Positions 57,591 through 64,000 of a stretch of DNA of 64,000 nucleotides are shown here, piece by piece. Origin of the DNA: Ceriagrion tenellum (Eukaryota > Arthropoda > Insecta > Odonata > Coenagrionidae); NCBI GenBank assembly GCA_963169105.1, contig OY720634.1, positions 155,813,584-155,877,583 of the forward strand. The letters run 5' to 3'. Both the position numbers and the translations under genes were made by a program. The stretch's first letter is position 1; every line of letters starts with the position of its first letter. The notes under the pieces are model-generated. The model searched no databases. It was not told the DNA's origin and worked only from the letters and a program-made list of their open reading frames with translations.

Positions 57591-60500
57591 GGATTATATC
57601 TAATTTTTGTAACATTGCTTGTGTTGCCCCACCAACCAGGCGGCATATGCACTCGTATACAATCTTTTTAAGATTTAGCTATTGCTCTATCTGCGCTTAT
57701 TTATAATATTTTTGAAAGCTCTTGCAAGTATAAACTTGTCTTAATTACTCAATCACTTCTGGAGAAGTGCAAAACAAATTAAACTTTAAGATAGTAATTG
57801 TGTTTTTTCATCTTGGTAACAAGACTACTCTATCATGTTAATTGTTTATCGAACTATCGACTGTTAATCAAAATGGTAATAACACGGGTACTCTTGTTCT
57901 ACCTCAAGCAAGAAAGCATTGTAGTGACTCTATCTGCCTTATTGTGAAAAATAAATGCACGAAGTTCGAATTCTATTGCAGTGTTTATTAGACTTTTTCT
58001 CGATAGCCATTGCTCAAACGTAATTCATATTCTAAAAATATCTCATGAAAAAAGGATTGGCCCTTTGACTTTAATTCGTCAAGACTGCTCGATGGCTGCT
58101 CTTCTAGTCGGAAGCTAGATATCATCAAGGTGTTACTTTCTCATGACCTCGTTAGGAAAGCCATTTTGCATTATCTGGCGCATGTCTTTGCCTCACAGCA
58201 TTACTCAGAGGCACTACAATGCACCTACACAGCTACTAAGCTCATCAGTGCCAAGTGTACTACTATTTTAGTTGCTGAATTTTAAACACTCTCACACCTA
58301 GCTTAGAGGCGTTACTAAATATGGCGGTCCGTCACAAGCGATTTACCTCGAGTGTTAACCTGAAGCCATAACAGAGATTTTACGCGAAAATACCGAAGAT
58401 ACTTGTGGAATTTCTTTTCTCAAGTCCGGCGGATGCGAAGAGTAGTATTGCTGCTGGATCAAACTCAACGTTTTAATCATTTACTCCTAGTCTGTAACTC
58501 CATGTTGTGGTACTCAGTTGTACTTCATGAGTGTTTTATTCAACGAAAAAGAAATAGTTTTTGAGGTGATGACTGTGGTTTCGAGCGTCGGAAGGTTCTT
58601 ACCACCTCTTCTTCATCTCGTTTCATCAGTGCTTTGCCTCACAGCATAATAGCGTGCATAAATAATTGAGTTTGAGGTGACGTTTTCAGGATGCCAACGT
58701 CATTTTTAATTCTACGGACCATATGAGTGTTCATTTGTGAAATTAGATTAATAATCTACGGGTATACAGCACTTTTTTAAAGTATGCGTCAAGGAGAAAG
58801 CCTTGTGACCAACTGAATAGTGCATATGAGTTATCATGACTAGTGTATTAAGTGAGGTGCTTCGGAGTATGTTACTCTTATCTTGTTGTGGCAATGTGTG
58901 TCTTCTACGGTTTTATAAACCGTGTATACGATTTTATAAAAAGACGTACAATTGTGTTATTACTGCATTGTGATGATTTAGCAGAGATAATAATTATAGT
59001 TGCTAGTCGATGTGCATCAGAGCGCTGGCCTTGTAAATTCCTATTTCATTTTGTTATTGTTTTGTTTATTTAAAGAGTCTCTTTACGTTCGTGCCGTGAA
59101 AAAAGATTTTCCTACAATGCTTCCAAAGTTTTTAGCATCTTAATTTGTGTTTTGTTCTCCTTATTGGACATGTGATATCAGTTTTGTTTGATTTAATGCT
59201 CAGAAAAGATTCGTGACGGAACGAATAGGTACTCCGATAAAATAGTGACCATGGTTGTTGTTCCATGTGCGTGTTTATTTTTCATTTAGAAAATGATGAG
59301 TAGTCTGTGAAAATGAGAAGTGTTACATTCTCTGTGTAAATAAAGTTATCCGCCCTTTACAATGGCTGGTATTTTCTTTTTTGGGTATTTCTTTATTAAC
59401 AAAACGTTTAATACCTCCAGAAGGACCTATCTGTGTATTAATATAACGTGTACCTTCATTTGGTGCGGTTGGACGGAGTCAGTTAAAGTTTGATGTGGTG
59501 AAGCTGCTGTGTGGACCACTGATTTTACTGATTTTATGAAGGACCTGCGTAACTTTGTGGTGTATAACTACGTGTGATAAAAATAAAGTTTATGACAAGC
59601 ATGGTATTCCGGATTTGTCTACACGATAAAAATCAACGATTATAGCGGATTAGTCGTTATTTTGATGGCAGTACTAAAAATTGTTTAAATTAGAATATTC
59701 TATGATAGTGTCATTTAAGAATGAATAACACTATTAACTCCGCGATATTGGTATTTTTCTTGTTCCTTCCGTGTCAATAATGTTGTTTCGTAGCCATCTA
59801 TGAAACGGATGAAGACAACTACCTCTGACGTCTTTCATCCTAAAAAAAAGCATTTTTCGAGATATTGTAGAAAACAGGGTAAACAAATAAACTAAATTTT
59901 ACAGATACGTTCACATGGTAAAATGATTACGCATTTATTCCTTAAGATGGGATATTAAATATTATTTGGCAGTAATAGATATAGTAAATGAGACAAATAG
60001 TAGAATGTGTTTTAGGAACTATCCATTTTAATACGTTTCATAACATATCAAAGTAAACTTTCGGCGAAGATTTTCTTAGGCTATGGAATTAATATACGTT
60101 TATAACTCATATTATTTAATAACTATGGCTTTTTATTCATTGCTTTAATCGACTTTTATTGAATAAGCAATGTTAATGCATGACACGAACTCATGTACAA
60201 TGAAGCCTGTGGCAGAGTTGACAATCGTTGCTACATTGTATAAAGGGCTGTCGCTACCTAGTATTTTATATTCCGCTACGATAGTGGCGATAGTAGCATA
60301 TTAAGTTAGTAGCTCACTGGAAAGGATCTATGAATATCATTTTTTTTAGTTTGGGACTCTGTGCTCTTCGTAGCCTACGAAGTACGTCGCCTTATTAGCG
60401 CATCTTAGCTGAAATGTATGAATACGACAGTTTGTTTTTACGGTACCAACTGCCAGGCAGGAAAGTGCAATAGAGCGAATCATATGAGTGGCTAAGCGCC

Positions 60501-61295
60501 CAAGCTATAGATTCTCAAGTAGTCCATGTCTTCCCTAAAGAGCCGCTCCCACCCATTCGGAGGAATGAGTGTAATTTTTCTATTTTATTTAAAGGGAGAA
60601 TTCTATCATACCTAAGTTTCACCAATCGTTCACACAAATGTTTTAGTCATTGAAATTGGTAGCATTAAAAATTTGAAGCTTTCCTCAAACTGACAAACAA
60701 CTTAAAGATGACGTAAGAGAATCGGTATAAATTGGTGAACTTATGAGGCATTTAGTGATTGAAAGGGGAAAGATTTCTATTGGCTGTTGACCCGTGATTG
60801 TGAGGCTATGGAAGGAATACTGCCTCCCCAAATATTTGTGAATAAGGTGTTTACAAAAGTAAATATTTGCCTTGAACTCCGTCTTTTAATATATGTGGAC
60901 CCCAGAGTCTAAGTGACATTTTTGAAAAAAATAAGTTAGGTACAGGAATGGGATGTGAAAATATCAATCTTTTAGTTGGTAAAGGGATCAAAGTGATTTT
61001 CTTGACAGGTTGCGCTATCTAGGATAATGCATGTTAACTACTTAGTGGGTTGTACCAAACATTTTCAACTTTGTCTCAAGTTTTCTCAAAACAACGATTT
61101 TGTTACTTAGACCCCTTGACTTCTGGGGTCTTCACATATCTTAGTGAATGGGAGGTGCGCGTCGGTTGATAATTAAGAGTGTACGAATGGAAAAAGTGTT
61201 ATCTACCCTGTGGATTTGCTGTCGTACGCCGCTGAGTAAGGTTGCAGTAACTTCTTTTAAGTGTAGCTTAAGAGAAGAATAAAGTTTGATAATTT
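57591..61295. other. AT-rich DNA; possible 3' untranslated region near 58850-59590
   Basis: No gene is recognised. Plus-strand AATAAA signals lie at 59339-59344 and 59582-59587 in T-rich DNA that resembles a 3' untranslated region. No coding exon is found upstream to support this. Confidence 0.35.
59339..59344 (+). terminator. Candidate polyadenylation signal
   Basis: AATAAA followed by GTTATCC. A second AATAAA lies about 240 bp downstream. Context only; chance occurrence is possible. Confidence 0.25.
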
Positions 61296-61438
61296 TAATG
61301 AAGCTCAAGTGATTTCGTACTGTCTACAAATTTTTTAAGTTGTCTTGCCTGATGATGGCTGCTAGTCAGTCGAAACACGTGTAGCATGAGGTGTAAATAA
61401 AATTTTGTAGACAGTACGAAATCATTTGAGCTTCATTA
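61296..61438. mobile_element. Foldback element carrying a hammerhead-like core
   Basis: Arms of about 40 bp, beginning TAATGAAGCTCAAGTGATTT at the left, pair with the right end with few mismatches (61296-61337 with 61397-61438). The loop between them holds the hammerhead-like motif described separately. There is no coding capacity. Foldback layout and motif link it to the elements at 37021 and 62840. Confidence 0.8.
61346..61386 (+). ncRNA. Candidate minimal hammerhead ribozyme
   Basis: Order on the plus strand: stem I TGC (61346-61348); CTGATGA (61349-61355); one extra T (61356); stem II GGCTG with loop CTAGT and CAGTC (61357-61371); GAAA (61372-61375); stem III ACA/TGT around CG (61375-61382); possible cleavage base A (61383); GCA (61384-61386) closing stem I. 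The unit ACACGTGT is self-complementary, so stem III could form between two molecules, as known for small hammerheads of Penelope-like elements. The extra T departs from the strict consensus. Confidence 0.5.
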
Positions 61439-62839
61439 CTCATTATGCTGTCCTACGATATCTCGCCTGAGAAAGCGGAGTTTATTCGATAATTTTGATG
61501 ATGAGTTGTCATAAGGAAAGAGACATCCTCTTTCAAATGATGAAAAAATATCAGTCAGTATTCCCACATTCTAAACGCCGTTTTCCATTGTATTTCATGT
61601 GGCTACGAGATCCAAAATGATATTGCTATGAAAACAAGAACATTCTAACTTCTATATCACGAAATAGCTATGACGGCGAGTAGTATGTATGCTTCCTCAA
61701 TCACTCATTAAAAATTCACAAATTTGCCTCACATCTTTCAATTAAAGTCACCGAAAGGTGTTTGCAGTCGAGTGATAAACAAATCTGCGTCTTTATTTTA
61801 TTCGTATTTATTTATGCTAATATTTTCAAAATGAAATTTGAGTGAGATCCTGACGGTGAATTGAGAATTGACGAAAATTCATCAAGAAAATGGTACGGGG
61901 AGTGTTTAGTTGAATAGAAAAATGAGAGAGGTTTGATATGATTTGCACCAATAAATCAAACAGGTGTTCGGGACGGGGATGGAGCCCCCACCTCCCCCGT
62001 TCGCCTGACCCCTCCCCCACCCTTCCGATTCCCCCCCCATTCCATTCGCCCACCCTTCCTGCCGCTCCACACTCTACACTGAACTCCGCTGCCCACCCTT
62101 ACACTTCTTATCACGGAGCTGGCAATGGAGTGCCGAGAATGGAGGTTCAGAGCAGCCATTGGGCGCTACAATTACATGATGGAATGTGCACTTACGGTGA
62201 TTCGTTTCCTGTACGAGTCTGCAACAAGACTGAAGATACCCCGTTGTCAATGGCTGTAGAAAAATTCACATCATGGCAAGCAGTGCACTAACTCCATAGC
62301 TGTGGGTCTTTCAATATAAATACATCAATCTCTATGGTGGCTTCCTTAAATTTTGCGAAGAGTCTGGAATGGTTGCCTCCGTGGCGTGGAGGTTGGTGCG
62401 GTTCATATCGGTCAAAAATTAATTGGTGAAAGTAGAAATATCTAAGAAAAGTTTGTTTTGCGCCTGTATGCGTCGGCTCGCAGGCTAATTCGCAGATGTT
62501 ATGGGAGAATGAAAGCATGCGCGTCGCTTCAGTTCGCTCCTGTGTCGTTCACGTTCATCGCGTGGTGAGAATCCCTGATCTCCTCTCGTCTGTATCCTTT
62601 CCCAGGGCGTCACGTGATGCAGCGGTGTGCGGCACAAGACTTTGGACGAGTTTCGCCCTCTCGGACGGACAATTTAAGGGCTTGATATGTCGTCTCCTGC
62701 GCCTTTATGCAGGCTTTTTTATTCGATCAACAATACTCCCGCGGGGAAAACTCGATCGTTGTTTTCGTGAGATTTTTGTGTGGTTTAAATCGGTATGTCA
62801 TAGTTGGTGTTGTTGGCCGTTACTTGGTGGAAACGATTC
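61439..62839. other. No recognised gene; C-rich patch at 61975-62110
   Basis: The C-rich patch gives biased frames on both strands. The rest has no recognised feature. Confidence 0.45.
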
Positions 62840-63045
62840 ATTATAATATCAATGAATACACTTGATTTTTCCACAATTTGTAATTTTCCTCCACTACCTA
62901 GGTTTCGACACTCAGGTCATCTGTCACCTGTTGGTAGTCCTGATGGTCCCGGAAGTCACCTGATGATGACCTGAGTGTCGAAACCTAGGCAATGGAGGAA
63001 AAATAAACATTGTGGAAAAAAACAAGTATATTCATTGATATTATG
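62840..63045. mobile_element. Foldback element with CCTAGGTTTCGAC arms
   Basis: Arms of about 80 bp. The left contains ATATCAATGAATACACTTG, then TTCCTCC and CCTAGGTTTCGACACTCAGG; the right holds the inverse. The centre is about 40 nt. The right arm includes CTGATGA, T, GAC, loop, GTC, GAAAC and CTAGG (62960-62988), a hammerhead-like string. The CCTAGGTTTCGAC block is shared with the palindrome at 37021. Confidence 0.85.
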
Positions 63046-63062
63046 GATATGTCGTCTCGAAA

Positions 63063-63130
63063 CTTTCGTTATTGTGCCACGTGACTGTTTAATTACGTGA
63101 TCGGGATTATCTCGAACGATTCAGACACGC
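63063..63130 (+). repeat. Dispersed CCACGTG/TATCTCGAACG repeat, copy 4
   Basis: Contains TTGTGCCACGTGACTG, ACGTGATCGGGATTATCTCG and AACGATTCAGACACG. It aligns with 29960-30025 except for a short gap. Confidence 0.6.
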
Positions 63131-64000
63131 CGCCCAGGGATGAAGGTGAACTGGCGCATGTAAATACAATCGGTTGGCACAGCTCGGAGAGAGCTTATTA
63201 TTCTCCAACCCCGCCCCCCATTTCAAGGCGTCGACAAAGAACACTAGAGGGGGAAAGAGGCGTAAATCCACTCTCCCAGCGCCATAATCGATCGCCGAAG
63301 CCCATCATCTCCGTTTTCCGCGCCGAGTGATCTGATCCTTAGATTCACGAAGCAAATCGCGAAAAACTAATGCAAAACAATTTGTTGGTGTGACGCTGAC
63401 GTAGTTGACCGCCAACAGGCATTAGATGTTTTAACTCTTATGGGTAAGTGAGTAAAACAAACACTATATTTCACATTTTCATACATTGGATGTTTAAAAT
63501 ATCTGCTTTTTCTGATGGATTGGGGGACCTATTGAAAGCCAAAATTAAGTACCTAAATATAAAGATTACACCATGAATATATTATTTTCAATGGCCTCAT
63601 GTGTCCAGCCATAAAAGTGGACTGCAGCGCCTTTATTGTGGAACTACCGTATTTCGACTTCAAATATGGAAGTAATTCGAAGATATTTTCATATATTAAA
63701 ATAAATTATAAATAAATGTTTTTTTTCTGATTTCAGAGAACTTTTGCCTTCCAATTATCAGTTTTCATTGAAAGCGTATTAATGCATTATCGTGAAAATT
63801 GACGCATGTTTATTGCAAGTTGAGTAATGCCCTTAAAAGCCCATGTTAAAATCTCCTTTATCAGCGCTGTGTTATAGTAAAATAGCTTGGAGAGCCTATT
63901 TGTATTTCATATCCACATATTAAACGCTCTTCAAAGATACTGTATTGTAGTGTCCAGAATTTCTGGGCTGAGTGACCCTTACAGAAGGCATATGAGAAAA
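63131..64000. other. No recognised feature
   Basis: The open frame at 63097-63330 looks like chance. The rest is AT-rich without repeat or coding signal. Confidence 0.5.

Noticed and set aside
59840..60110. Further diverged copy of the 553-bp MITE
   Set aside because: Only scattered short similarities (GAGATATTG...AAAACAGGG). No ends or TTAA flanks could be placed.

Overview
The window is eukaryotic and almost certainly arthropod, most likely insect. There are no operon-like gene clusters and no long uninterrupted reading frames. The unique sequence is AT-rich and interrupted by CpG-rich and polypyrimidine blocks. The recognisable content is a typical arthropod mix of transposons: piggyBac, mariner, pogo-like and TTAA-inserting MITEs, CR1/jockey-type LINEs, a Penelope-like element and tRNA-derived SINEs. 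I found no host protein-coding gene that I can name. Most open frames are short, sit in low-complexity DNA, or are relics of transposon proteins. No similarity search was possible, so all family calls rest on motifs read by eye.

Layout. 1-15 kb: a broken piggyBac transposase (minus, 2.2-2.8 kb) with a possible TTAA end at 3.8 kb; two 3' LINE fragments (4.5-5.1 plus, 6.0-6.7 minus), the second abutting a 552-bp MITE; a possible 930-bp terminal-inverted-repeat (TIR) element; a Penelope-like element with a GIY-YIG endonuclease relic and inverted long repeats, sitting inside a decamer minisatellite (9.06-10.5 kb); the longest LINE copy (11.8-13.7 kb), with a second LINE type tail-to-tail after it. 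15-36 kb: a piggyBac-type MITE with nested ACGTGA palindromes, a second small MITE, two CpG-rich blocks that could be promoters or first exons (18.8-21.6 and 28.9-29.6 kb, each with a GTAAGT donor-like site), and SINE heads.

36-41 kb is a nest: two MITEs of one family side by side, a near-perfect 179-bp palindrome between them, another foldback inside the second MITE, then a minus-strand LINE split by a 956-bp mariner. 41-56 kb: polypyrimidine blocks, a pogo-like MITE, a SINE with a conserved central domain, another SINE with an A-rich tail, another LINE 3' end, further MITE copies and a GC-rich block. 56-64 kb: two SINEs in opposite orientation around an 85-nt hairpin, an unrecognised minus-strand frame, possible polyadenylation signals and two more foldback elements.

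The most unusual theme is a recurrent hammerhead-ribozyme-like core (CTGANGA, one pyrimidine, a stem, GAAAC). It appears in the Penelope-like repeats and in three otherwise unrelated foldback elements, and in two of these it is followed by a self-complementary stem III. The copy at 61.35 kb has all three stems. A second theme is TTAA: several different element types here appear to use this target.
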